From: Rotaria macrura
Taxonomy: Eukaryota; Rotifera; Eurotatoria; Philodinida; Philodinidae
Assembly (NCBI GenBank): GCA_900239685.1
Contig: OENT01000127.1
Span: 1 to 64,000 of the forward strand
Direction: 5' to 3'
Length of the DNA: 64,000 nt
Below, in pieces: positions 31,101-43,926 of the stretch. The first letter of the stretch is position 1. The number at the start of each line of letters is the position of its first letter. A program made the position numbers and the translations under genes. The notes under the pieces were generated by a model, which saw only the letters and a list, made by a program, of their open reading frames with translations, was not told the DNA's origin and made no database searches.

Positions 31101-33381
31101 TGAAAGTCGAAAAATATTTTTTTCACCGTAATCATATCGAAATTCTTTTCTTGTACACAATGCTAAGCAAAACATCAATTTTCTCAACACTGTCCATTAC
31201 CGAATCCTGTCTGATTTTGTCGAATCCATCTGAATTTCTCAACATACATGAGATACACACCATTCAGACGCAAAGTCAACTCTTACCTTTTTGGATTTCT
31301 TAATTTGCGAAAGTAAACATATGAACTCTGCCTTAAACCGCATCCATTCTGTTATTTTGAAACAGTCAAACGGATGAAATGTAGACAAAACTTAAAATTA
31401 CCTATGCAATGTAACGTTAGGTATCTTGCAAAGAAAATTCTACTGAACAGAATATCATGGAGCTAGAAGTGTACCGATTCATGCTGTTCTATTTAACATA
31501 ACGGTTCTCAAAGAAACCTAAAGAAGAAACTCGCACGAAAATTAATTCTGTTCTCACTCCTAACTTCTTATCTTTTTAGCTACATCTCTTGGGTGAAAAT
31601 GTTGAGAATCAGGATTGGTCGAAAAAAAAATACCTGAAGGATGCATCTGCTTATCATTAAGACAACGTGTAATATTAGATGATACATTTGTCAAGTCTTC
31701 TGGCTGATGACCTTTGGATCTACGATTTGCTCGTTACAGATACTTTATCAAATTAATCAAATCTAACCAGGGCGAATTACAGTATAATCTTTAGAAAATA
31801 AGACAAGAGACGCAAGATTTTTTTTTTCTTCCAATTATGCTACAGCTCAAAATTATTCGTGAACAGAAAACAAAAAACAAAGACTCCTTACATGTTTCGT
31901 TATCATTGCTTTTGTTTGATACGGAGTACAGAAGAATATTGTCATGTATTTTCATCATAAACAAAAACATTTTATAAACAAATAGATATTGTTTCTATTA
32001 AAATTCATTGACACATAGTGAGTCATCAAGTGATAAAAATAATAATATCTTACCAGTGTTTGAATTAGTGCCATGCGAAATTGACGAATATGTACTGCTA
32101 TTTTAAACACAGGATACGGCTGATAATCTTTACTAAAGAATAAATGCTGAAATGGAAAACGAACATTACGCATAAACATTCTAGTCAAAGTACATGTAAC
32201 TTCCATTTTTCCTACCTCATCATTGAGAAGTAGACGACAGAGATCAATTGCAATTATACTTCCAGTTCGACCGCAACCAGCACTGAAGAAAAAGAAAAAT
32301 AAGATATTCAGCTTATTCATTTTTTTATTTATCAAACCTGCAATGTACAAGTATAGGTGAATCCAGTGCAAAAGAATTTCGATCTTCATACACTCTTAAA
32401 AGTAACTCTAATACTGCTGGTTCATCATTAGGTATATCATGATCAAACCAATGTAAAAAATGATAAAGCAATACATGTCGTCGTGATTCTCCTCGAGTAA
32501 CTATCAATGGACGTATTTCATAATCAGAGCAACTAAAAGATTTATCATTAGATGGATCCTAAACGAAAGATCGATTAACGAAGAACGTGTTAAGAGCCAG
32601 CGAGAATTTTTACTCTTGTGATTTGATAGGAACCGAATTCTAGTGATTTTTCATCTTCCGGCCAATAACGACGAAATTTCATCTGAAAGAAAATTCGAAT
32701 AATAGTTTAAAAAAAGAACAATGTAAAAGTAACCATAAATCTATTAACATCGAATAATGCTTACTCGTCCAGCTTCAACATCATTAGCTGTGCAAATAAT
32801 CGAAGTTATTTGAAAATTCCAAATCATATGAAAGAAATCAATTAGTGATGCATCAACTGGCCCTTGTGCTGCAACATAACGACGATGGCCATCGAAATCC
32901 TATGTAGAAATATACTACTAATTCGTTTGAAATCTATAATCAAACGATATTACCTCAATGAACGATGCATTTATATAATCAGAATCATTATCTGATGGAA
33001 GGATAACTCGATATTTATCATCTAAAATCAAATTTTGTTCTTAGCGAAAAAGAAATTAGAAATTTCTTTTTATTTCAACTCACATGGTAGAATATCTTTA
33101 TAGCGATTTTTTAAACGATTTACTAATTTCGTTCCTTCGTAGCAAGATAAAATATCTTTGTTTTTCATCGTTATTCGCTGTAGTTGCTTTGAGCATACGA
33201 AGAAAGAAAGAAAGAAAAAACAACCAAGTAAATAGATAAGTAAATACTTCAACTAAGTTTTGTTTCTCACCATATATTGTTGGCCAATCTCAGTTGTATC
33301 AGGATCGCGTGACTGTTCGAATTCAGCAACTAATCCTGCGATACGACTATAGATGTTATCTCCATCAGCATGTTCTGTCAT
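28135..33381 (-). CDS. Non-receptor protein tyrosine phosphatase, PTPN12/18/22 type
   Basis: Eleven exons joined in phase: 33271-33381, 33084-33177, 32954-33021, 32765-32899, 32614-32682, 32338-32558, 32216-32282, 32054-32146, 31892-31994, 31634-31729 and 28135-28592, giving 504 residues. The N-terminal phosphatase domain shows KNRYKDILPYD, SDYINASFIE, the signature HCSAGCGRTGS (catalytic Cys, P-loop Arg) and the Q-loop QTLKQY. The signature wording and exon layout fit the PEST-type group. The tail (about 150 residues) is Ser/Pro-rich and includes SSPVISPLDGFSSPSKSS and TPQTPEPR, likely phosphorylation and adaptor-binding sites. The WPD loop reads HWFDHDIP: Pro is replaced by Phe, while the general-acid Asp is kept. 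ATG 33381 lies right after an acceptor-like TAATAG, so an upstream coding exon (see 33670-33920) remains possible. Confidence 0.9.
28743..29699. mobile_element. Possible TA-flanked TIR element in phosphatase intron
   Basis: Left end TA-CCCTAGCAGTCATAA and right end (reverse complement) TA-TCCACGCAGTCACAA are similar, about 950 bp apart, and enriched in AACGCGTT-like motifs towards both ends (GCGTTAAAATAATGCC versus its relatives). TA-flanked TIRs would fit a Tc1/mariner-type MITE. The match is imperfect, and a two-base target duplication is weak evidence. The 75-codon ORF 29537-29764 (-) straddles its right end and is not recognisable. Confidence 0.3.
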
Positions 33382-36300
33382 CTATTACAAAAATAAATTC
33401 ATTTTTACGTAGATTTAATGTTAAAAAATAAGCTTCAAAATATTTATTGTTCAATTTTTATAGTAAATACTTATAAAGAATTACAATAAAGTATTGCTAC
33501 ACATGAATTCCATGTATTTATAGCATTAGTTGTTTATTAAGTATTCGTACAAAATCGCAATCAAACACGCTGATTCAAGCTTAACTTTTGCTCAATATTC
33601 TATCAGTACAATGATTAATTTACTGATGAACTTGATTTATACTGACTAGTATGCACATCGAGAATACTCACCATTTTATCTATTGTGATGATAAAATTAT
33701 ATGCATGTTTTAAATCTTGTCTGCCATAATAAGAAGACTTATTATATTTCTCGTGGTGTACATGGAGAAAATTTGTTGGTAAAACCTTGCACAAAGCCGA
33801 TAAATTTAACGGTACTACTTTGTTTCTCGATTTCCTGTCTTTAATTGTGTTGCAGTCTACAAATATCTGTTCTCCAACTAATAGTAACTTACTATTAATA
33901 GACTGGCTATATTATAAGCATACCACTTGCATTGGACTTCATACATATCTCTATTCTTAAACTTGATCGATGAGTTGTTTCGTCTCATACATCATACGTT
34001 GTCCATTGATTCAATCAAAGTAAAAATACTCATTGGCACGTGACAATCTATAAATAGTTCGACTAATTAATCAATGTTACTGACATTGATTTTATCAATT
34101 AAATAAATAATTTAACGCATGAAAATCAGTCTCATAGAACAATCACATTGGTAATCAACATATACTCATTCAAGTATCAAATTCAATATTCTACATGTCA
34201 ATATTGCAAGGTATCCGTGAAAATGCTTCCAGAAAGTTTTCTCATTACGCATGACTCAACCGACCTTGAACTGTAGACAAATGAAAAGCAGCAAGGGACA
34301 AGTTCTTTTTTTATTTCTTTGTCAAATATAACTTATTTGCCGTTAATTTCAACAATGTTTTTCCTTCTGTTCTTATGCACTACTTCTGCAATGATCATTG
34401 TCTTTCTTCCAAGTCAACATGTAAATCTTACACTAATAAACTACTATGTAACTTACATCGATTGTTAAAAGCCGTATTTCTGCCCGACTTTATTTGAAGA
34501 GTTCTATGTCATTTCTTGTAATCCCAGCCCCTATTCAAGAGGAGAAATAGGAAAAAATTGATTTTACCCTATTCGACATATCATTAATGACAAACCTACG
34601 CAAGACGTTTTTTTTTCTAGATAGAATAATTACTAGGAAGAGTCCCTTTTAATGCTGAGTCAAATTCTTAATTATATGGATCAGAACTGAGTTGATTGTT
34701 GCTTCCTCTCATTACTAATAATAATTTTGTAATTTTTAATATATATCCATGTTACAAATATTCACCCAAAAACAAGCTTGAAGTTCAGAAACTCACATGG
34801 TTCAACTGAGCTTTATACGTTTATATGGAATACATCCAGCACCTTAAATAAAATCTCAACATCGATTTAAAATATCGAACACAAACGATTGCATGCTTTT
34901 CATACCGTTGAGAGCTGATTAAAAAGAAAGAGTATTTTCTCAACGGGGAGATAGAGAAGAAAGAATTCTTAATTACAATCTAGTGTTATAGACATTTTAC
35001 TTGAAACATCTAGCTATTTACAACGTAAACCATCCTACGAAATGATTCATAAAAGCAACTGATAATCGAATCATACAGTGAGTAGAGACGCTTATTAATC
35101 AAACAAATAGATTCCAAAGAACAGAACAAAACAGAATGATAAAAAAATTAGTTATCTACTTTAAAAACAAATAAACAAAAATTGTAATGGGATAATAGAA
35201 TAAACCAATCAGAATTTTATTTACAAGAAAAGAAAAAACTTAATAATTATAATTTCGATGTATGAATGGAACATATACTTCATGGAGGATAGTGAGTGTT
35301 TTACGACGATTTTCAATAAGGATCGTGTCTAAAGTAATACTCATCAATGACATCTATCATGGTATAGCTAATATATGTGATCCACAAGTAGCATAATACG
35401 ATGATATAGTCGTTCTAATTTAAAAGAAGACCAATTCAGATTATTGGTACTAATGAATCTCGAAAAAAACATAGCCACTTATAAATAGTGAAGATGAGTT
35501 GAAACCTTCAAGCATCAGAACCGAATCAACTTCTCTATGCTATCTCTCTCTGCGAATACATATTTAACTTAACAAAAACTTCTGAGAGCAGCCCCAAACT
35601 GAATTGTGCAGAACTGCACTTTCATTGATAGATCTCAAGATAGTAAATCAGATCGTATCCAATATGGGATGATTTTATTTAATTTACTTACATAGAAGCT
35701 CTGTTCATCGTAGTAGCAGTGTCACGATTATTTGTTGTCTCGTATTAGTGTTTGTTTCCGACGGCAGTATCAATAAGAGGAATTCAAGGAAATTCGTTTT
35801 CGTTTTTCAGTACTTACGTCAGGTCAGTAGTAGAAGAGGTCATAGTTTCTATGGTTGTTCCGTCTATATGAATAGATTTTTTTCCCGAAAAAAAAAACTG
35901 AATATCAGAACTTCATAGTGTTTTACATAGCACCGTTTTTATTAAAAGGAAGATATAGATGTATCATATCATAGAAGATTTTACACTCTATCAATTTCTC
36001 AGAAGTTAGTTGTTGTTCTCTTGAGATCGATCTTCATGTAGGGAACATAATTTTAGCAATAGTGGTAAGAAAAATACTCCACGGAAGGAAAAATCTCATG
36101 AATCGTAGAGCATTCAGATATAATCATGTTCTATCGAATATTATTAGACAGTGTATGAAAACAAATCTAGTGATGTGCTGAATATGAAAGAAGAGTCTCT
36201 CCTATCATAAGTGTTCTTTGATTTTACAAGTAACCAGAGACATAATATATAGATACCAAAAACAGGTTGGAAACTAGATAGTCGCCTGATGAAGTAGGTT

Positions 36301-36940
36301 TCTACTCTGGCTACGTTTTAGTAGCATTCGATATATTCCACAGAAGTAATGCAGATTTTAAACATGAAAAACATTCATACGAAAATCCATCTAAAAGTTG
36401 GATGTACTTTCTAGATGATTATTTGAATTAGAATTATATTCTTTAATTAAAAAACCTAATGCTTGGAAACGTCTAATTTTGACATTACAGATGAAGACAC
36501 AGTCATATGAAATAGATGATTAGAATAAAATCTGTTTTGTAAATTTTCTAATTAACCAAGAGCCACAGTATATCAACTAATCAGTACAATGCTATTGATA
36601 AAATGTGTACATTTCTATCTATTTTCTTTCATAAAATTGTTCTGAGGATTGAACGATGATACTACTTTCGAAAATATTTGAATCGTAGTAAGATATGAAC
36701 GTGATGACCAACAATCGCATTTTCTTTGAACGATGAACTTTTCATTATCAATCAGACCAAAACATTATTACATAATCACAAATCAAAATAACAAAAAAAA
36801 AAGAAAGAAATACTTTTTTTTCTAAAGACGTTATCCACTCATAAATAAAAATATATGGATATAGTACACAAAAAAGAAAAAGGTTTTTTCAAGAAATAGA
36901 AAAAAAATGCAAGATATCTTTATTTCAAAAAAGAAAAATG
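33382..36940. other. Intergenic region upstream of the phosphatase gene
   Basis: No gene is supported. On the minus strand from about 33920 to 33670 one frame stays open for roughly 75 codons and ends in a strong donor (ATG-GTGAGTAT at about 33671). This could be an upstream exon of the phosphatase gene, but it lacks a start codon and matches no phosphatase sequence. From 34000 to 36900 there is no open frame above 60 codons on either strand, only AT-rich sequence. Confidence 0.5.
36919..36924 (-). terminator. Candidate poly(A) signal of KIF19
   Basis: AATAAA on the minus strand 17 bp after the TAA stop at 36941-36943. If used, the KIF19 3' UTR is only a few dozen bases. Confidence 0.5.
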
Positions 36941-39900
36941 TTATCGTGGTACGACAATATTAGCAATGGGTATATTTGAACGATAATTCGTTGTTGTACC
37001 TTGAGCTGAACGTAACAAACAAAAGGAACCGTGAGAAAATTTTCTTCAAATTAAAACAGATAACTTACAAATCGATCGTTTTTTATAATTATGTTTTACC
37101 GTTCGATTATATGGTGTGGAATAGAGTGGTTCTAGAATATAAAATTTTCCAATATAGAAACTAATATATCTCTGTGGTTTTTACCGTTGGTCGATGATTG
37201 ATGTTTATTGAATTCAGGAGAATCAGAATTTGTGCGACGAAAATCATCTCGATACAGAGACTAAAATGTTGAATAGTTCTATTCAATAGATGTAAAATTT
37301 TCAGATCGAGTAAGGTTTCGAAGCTGATTCGACAAAACTTCAATCATTATATGATGACATAATGGCTTTCATCAATTCGTAGATTCGATTATCGTACGAA
37401 TTGTGTTACACAATTCTGTTGTAATTTATATTTTTAACCTTCTACACTGAAATCTATGGTTTTCTTTCGACCGAGATTCTATTTACATACCCCTGGAGGA
37501 TCATTGATTGTCACTGTTTTTTTCGGTTTAACACCGGTAATTTCAAGACCAAATGCATTAGCAGTATTTTCTTTGGATACCACAGGTTCAGATGAAAAAA
37601 TCGAACCTGAAAATTTATTAATAAATTACGGTTATTTGAATAGTTGTTCGTAAATAATTACCCATATCTTCCATTAATTCTTTATGATGAAGATTTGCTC
37701 TTCGTTGTGCAGCACGTGCAGCTATGTTTTGTGTTTGTTTTCGTAGTTTAACTTTATTTCTAACATTACTATTTTTAAATAATGTCGGAGATGTTTCAGC
37801 AGCTGAATCGTTTGGTGGGGATGTTGTATGAACTTTTCGATGTGCTGTAGCATTATTCGTTGTATCGCCATTATATATTGGTACATCAACACTTTCAGAA
37901 CTCATACTAACCATTGAATTACCTTTAGCCAATTGTTTCGATGATTGATCGAAATTGAAATGTGCATATGATATTGGTTTATTCGTTGTCGTTGTTATTA
38001 GAGTTAAATCTTGTCCTAATTCATGTTGATTGTTATTAAGATTATTCGTATAATCATTGACATGAGTGAAAAGATCCTGATCGGATAATGTTCGATGTGG
38101 AAGTAATGTTGTTGGATTATTACGTCGAGACACATTACTCGGTAAATGAAAACTAGTTACTGATGTTGATGCACTTGTTAGATCTTCTTCAGCTATTTGA
38201 GATAGGAATGGTAATGTTGTTGTTGTTGTTGCTGTTGTTGTCGCAGAAAATTTATTTGTATTAGTGGCAGCGACATTTATTGAACGTGGTGAATGAACTG
38301 AAAGCAAAATAATCAAACATTGTATATATTCGAACAGACAATTGTCTTAAATTTAGGAACACACTTTTCAGATCATGAATAAGTTGACCTTCGTCAATGT
38401 CTCGAGAATATAATTGATAGAGTTCTTCGAGGTCAGATGGAACCAATAGTTTATTATCTAAAATAATGTAAATTTTATGAATAGAATTAGTTTTTTTCAA
38501 TGTAACGTAAAGAACTAAGAATTAGAAAATGTTTTCTTCTAAACATGATCTACCTTTCTCTGTCAACGAGAACCCTGTATATTGCTGTTTTGCGTTTGAA
38601 ATTATATGTTTGTAAACAATTTCGATTGTTCGAAAATGAGACAAGACACAATCAACAGGAAGCATTCTCAGCTGTAGCTTGAATATTTAATCATATAATG
38701 TTTAGTTGTTAGAGAATTATTTTCAAAATCATATCAATATTGATAATTGAACTAAGTGCTTGTCAACAAGTAAATAAACCAACAACGATGCACTTTAAAA
38801 TCGTTTATGGATAAAGTTTAGAATAAACAGACGAATAGAAATTTTAAATTATTTTCTTTTTGATCCTCTGCAACTAGATTTTTTAAAAGATACATGACTG
38901 ATAATATTCTTTTTGAATATTCTTTCAAATATTATTCTATCGATGTATTCGAATTTAAAGCTTATACTAAAGTCTAACTAATCTTAAACATCAATAATTA
39001 GAAATTTCTTTTACTTTGCTTCTCTCGAATTCGTCACATGTATGAATATACTCTTTAAAGTTTTATTTTATTAATTGAATAGATGAATTCATCGATTGCT
39101 CTGATTTCATCTAACGAAATCTGTTGATAGTTTGTCACGAAGATTCCAACTACAGACTTTACAAGATTATCGAATGTCTCGAGCAGTTTCTTTGAAAACA
39201 TGGTGACGATATAAACTAATCAATTGATTAAATATCTTTCTTCACTTATTGATTAATGATCTTCTTGCACGAAGAGAAGCCTAGTATCGTTTCGTATGAG
39301 ATAGAAATCCTAGAGTGCATAAAAAGCCTTCTATAGTGCAAATGTTCTTTTTTTCGAACAATTGTACAAAGTGCGTTGTCATCGACCTTGCTTCTGTATA
39401 ATATGTGTCTTTTGTTTGTATTAGGAAAATAGACTACGACGAAATTTTTCACTTAAACAACATCAACGACAAAGAATTTAACAGTTTTATTGTTTTCCTA
39501 AGAAAGTATTCGACCGAGTATCGACAGCAATTTAATTAAAAGTTTCATGAAACTTTTCTTTTGTGTAAATCTGTATGCTTTGACAACATCTGTCGAATTC
39601 TTGTTTTTCAGTTACTAAGGATCTTATATTCACATGTTTGAAAAGAATAGACGACAATGAGACATGCTTCTTTGGTTTTAATCGGAAAAATCACTTGAAA
39701 GCCAATAGAATATTTAGTGAAGGTCTTATGTCTCAAAGGATCATCAATGAGTTCGTCTCGAAATATTTCATATGTACGATTACGATTGAAACTAATATTT
39801 TGTCTAGACGACAAGTAGATCGAATTTACCTTGAATTAATTTTCTTTGTTGATATATTATTGTATCACATAAACTACGATGTTGCGACATTCTTAATAAT

Positions 39901-42900
39901 TGTAAATCTTTATGCTTAATAGAATAATCCCGAGTGAATATGTCCGCTTGTAATTCGATTGTTTTCATTTCATATTCAAAATTTTGTGTTAATAATCTTA
40001 ACAATTCACGTTGTTCAACAGTCGTCATTTTTTTCGTTACTTTCTAAAAACAACAGAAGAAAATAGCACGAAACAGAAAACAAAATGTTTTCAACGAACT
40101 TCAAGTAATCGACGTGCATCAGTCTTTGATGTTTCAAAATCTTTGAATTGTGATTTACGTTGTTTTTCTAATTTGGAACGTTCTTGTTCAAGAACACGTA
40201 ATTCTGCACGTGCTCGTTGTGCAGCACTATCTGACGTGTTCGTATCAATAGACGTATCGTCGGTTGATTTTTTATTACTACGTGGACTATTTTCTTTATT
40301 AGATTCATGACTAGAGAAAAAAGATTCTTGCGAATAAGTTTTTAAATTTCCAATTTAATTTACTGTTCAATAACGGCTTCGTTTCGAGTACATTCATGGA
40401 CAATATCCATGAGACCAGTGTCAATTTCGAGTAATGCACGTCGAGCATTGATTTGTTTACGATATGTTTGTAAAATATTTTCTTTCAACTTTAAACCTTC
40501 TTCAATACGAAGACGTTCTGTTGTGTTGTTGTCTAGTTAGAGAAAAAAAGAAAAACATCGTTATTGAAATGATTATACTTCGTGATTTTCAAACGACATC
40601 ATATTTGCCAATCATCAAATATCTATGTCATTTTTTCATTTGATCGTATCCATATTGGTACTTTTTTGAAAACCTATATATCGTATTACCAAATTTTTTT
40701 AATAACAACAAACGATCGGACGAGTAAACTGGCAGAACAAAAACTTGAACAACTCACATTGTACATATCAATTTTCTAAATTGCTTTACTACGAATTTCT
40801 TTAAAGTTTTAATCTTCATAATGTCACTTATACTTGTTGTTTTAAAGGATCATAATCGAAGAAAACTCATTATGTCGACTAGTATCGATCATGATCAAAA
40901 ATTCGATAGAATTTAAATTGAGATGATATTAAATTTTTCGTGTCAGCCGAATTATTTCGTCTTTAATAAAAATTGTGTCATATGTTATCCTACCAAGTAG
41001 TCACAAGAATTTAAATGTCTAATAAGTATATAACTCGACAATATGAATTAATCACTGAAATTCGTATGCTTTCCAAAATACTGTCTAGAATCTCATACAT
41101 CTCAAATTATCTAACCACGAATTGAGTATTGGTTTAATTCAGAATACTATTGAAAAAGATTTGTTTGCAAGAGCCCGATGGAATGAATATGTTACTGTTC
41201 TCGCTAATGACATCAACATTATGTTGTTGTGTCTAATTTTGGTACACGTTCGTGCCAAAAAATTTCAAATTGACCTATCAGAACTACAAGAAAAAAAATA
41301 GTTCGATCGTCTGACTCAAATGTGTTTCCATTAGAATATCTGTCACTATATTATGGGTTAATCGAACTTTTTATCTCTGAATTGCAATACTTTCATTAGA
41401 TTACGCTACAAAAAAACCGACTCAAACAATAATTCGAACATTTTCTACCAATACACTACTTTCAATAATAATAATTTGATCTACATTGATTTTCTCCCTC
41501 TTTCTTTGGTGACAATGATTGTAATCTATTGACGGTTTCACTCATTTGCTTGAACATTTATTGAAGAAAAGTTTTTCTAGCATCTGTTTAATATGATCTT
41601 CATCTATGGTTCGTGCATTTAGATTCATTGATATGATTCATTGTTAAATCATACTTAGAATTAGGCTGAAGGGAACAACAAGCGAATTTGTAGAAGAAAT
41701 ATCAACATAGCTTTAATTGTTAGAGAGCTATGCACGATTTCTGACGTGACAAACACTTGTAACATCCCGTACAACGACTATGAAGATTGCATAAAATCTA
41801 TTTCTAGATTGAACTCTAATCGATACAGACTGTCTTCTTGGTTTCACTGGTAACAATAGTTTATACGCAAACTAAAAGACTTTTATTTTCTTTTCTTTCA
41901 ATTGAATGAAACAAGCGGAAATGAGATTTGAATTCATAGGAACCATACGTTTTCTATCAAATTAATGTATTTCCGTTGATAAAATTAGACACGTAGTCCA
42001 TCGCATTCTCAGGTTCTATTAGATCTTTCGTTCAATACGATCTATTCTACAACATTAAAATGAAACGAAAATTTTCTTTCCTTCTCGCACAATATTGCAT
42101 ATCAGAGAAAGAGTGATCTCGTGTATCAATAAAACATACCACTAAGTCGACTAAATCGAGCTTCGTTCGTTGTTGCCAAACGTATTTCAAGATCATCTCT
42201 CTGATCACGTAACAATTGAACTTGATTACGTAAATCTTGTATGATTTGTTGATATTGTGCTATATGATAAGATACATCAATAACATTCCGACGAATCTAA
42301 CAATAAATAGACAAGTTTATTTTTGACAATTAAAGTCAATTTTCTGAAACTCACTTTAGTTTTAATATATTTTGCTCGATCAGCATAATTAAGCGTATTT
42401 CGAGATTCTTCAAAATGTACAGATGCGGGTGAAATATGTGCTATCATAACTGTACGAGAATTTCCTCCAAGAGAATCTTTTAATATTCGTGTTAATTTAC
42501 TATCACGATAATTAACATATTTTGTAGTGCCCTTTTCACTTAAAGCATTGATACAATTTCCCAAGGCAAGTAATGATCGATTAATATGAGCACCTTGAAA
42601 ATGAAAAGCAAAGAACAAGGTTTTGCATTAGTTTAATCGATATTTCTATTTATGTTATTTTTTCGTTATTAAGATTTGTTTGTTTTTAATTCAGTTTTAA
42701 TTAAAACAACAAAAGAATTTTTTTATCATTAAAAACATATCGAGAAAGAGCTTTGCACTTGATTGAAAAAGAAAATAATAAAGCAATACCTTCCATCATT
42801 CGTCGGCCAGTATTTTGTGTTTGTGCTGCACGTTCTGATCCAGCTAAATCAATCATATAGAGTTTCGCTAAAATAGAGGAAAAACATGAAACCAATGAAA

Positions 42901-43926
42901 ACACTAAAATTAGCTCGCAATTTCTTTAAACAAGATATTACCGAATCGAACTTGTTCTGTATGCGATCGCGTTACATCACGTTGTTTAATATTAACTTGT
43001 AGTACTGCATGTGATCGTGATGATGTTTTATTAGCTTTGGTTGGTTCTTGTGTGCGTGCGCGATTTCCTTTGTGTAACATTTCCATGACTTCTTCGGGAG
43101 TTTTAGCGACAACTTCGCTAAGGCCAGCAACTTGTATTGTACCTTTAGCATCTTCGCGTAATTCAAGAAACGATGATGATGATGATGTTGCAAGTAGATC
43201 ACGTATTAATTCATTATAAATTTCCAAATATGACATTGAAACTTGATATTCACGTTTACCAGCGAATTTTTTTATTTCAACAAATAAATCATGTAACGTA
43301 CGATACATGACACCGGGATTGTTCTCTGTACCCAACATAGTATAGGTTTTGCCAGCTCCTTTTGTATTTTTAAAACACACAAAAATATAGAAGCGAAAGT
43401 CATGTTTAAATATCAATTTTTAATCACCTGTAGCTCCATAAGCGAATACAGTGGCATTATAGCCTTCCAGAACACTACCCAAAAGCATTTTAGCTGTGGC
43501 CGAATAGACTTCTTGTTGATCGGCGCGAGCATCGGATACAACATCAAAGATATATTTACGTTCGCGTGATCGATTAGCACGTAAAATATCATCGTGATCT
43601 TCTTCGGGATCAAGTAAAACAACCATCTAAATATTAGAAACATAAAAATAATGTATGAATATTTATTGTTTTCCAACATGTCAGCAACATACTAACATTA
43701 TCATCGGCTACTTTGTGTGCTATTATTGTAGCACCTTGAAGAATTTCTTCTTCTGTCATAGGTCGAATACGGCAAGCAACCTTGATACAAAAACAAACAA
43801 GAAAACATCTATGAAATAATTTCAAGAGAACATTTGCAAAATACGTACAACAATCTGTTGTTCACCTGTTGGTATTAAGAGTAATGGCGGTGGACCGCCT
43901 CCATTATCTTTTAATGCACTGGTCAT
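36941..43926 (-). CDS. KIF19: KIF19: kinesin-8 family motor
   Basis: Kinesin that in vertebrates depolymerises microtubules at ciliary tips and sets cilium length. Fifteen exons: 43849-43926, 43697-43780, 43428-43626, 42942-43358, 42790-42867, 42355-42593, 42140-42296, 40364-40532, 40100-40310, 39830-40043, 38365-38457, 37662-38297, 37491-37606, 37185-37260 and 36941-37005, giving 943 residues (human 998). The motor has [19 protein letters not shown]-loop [25 protein letters not shown], switch [12 protein letters not shown], switch [10 protein letters not shown], and [19 protein letters not shown]. The neck coiled coil starts [17 protein letters not shown]19-specific tail motifs [10 protein letters not shown] and [18 protein letters not shown] separate it from KIF18. 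The C-terminal third is Ser/Thr/Asn-rich, and poly-Ser occurs in a motor loop (GAT-type repeat near 43175). A stop (TAG, about 37480) would end the protein early if the GTATGT donor at 37490 is skipped. Confidence 0.95.

Noticed and set aside
42972-43219. ORFs on both strands within the kinesin motor region
   Set aside because: Shadow frames of KIF19 exon 4; the correct frame holds all motor motifs.
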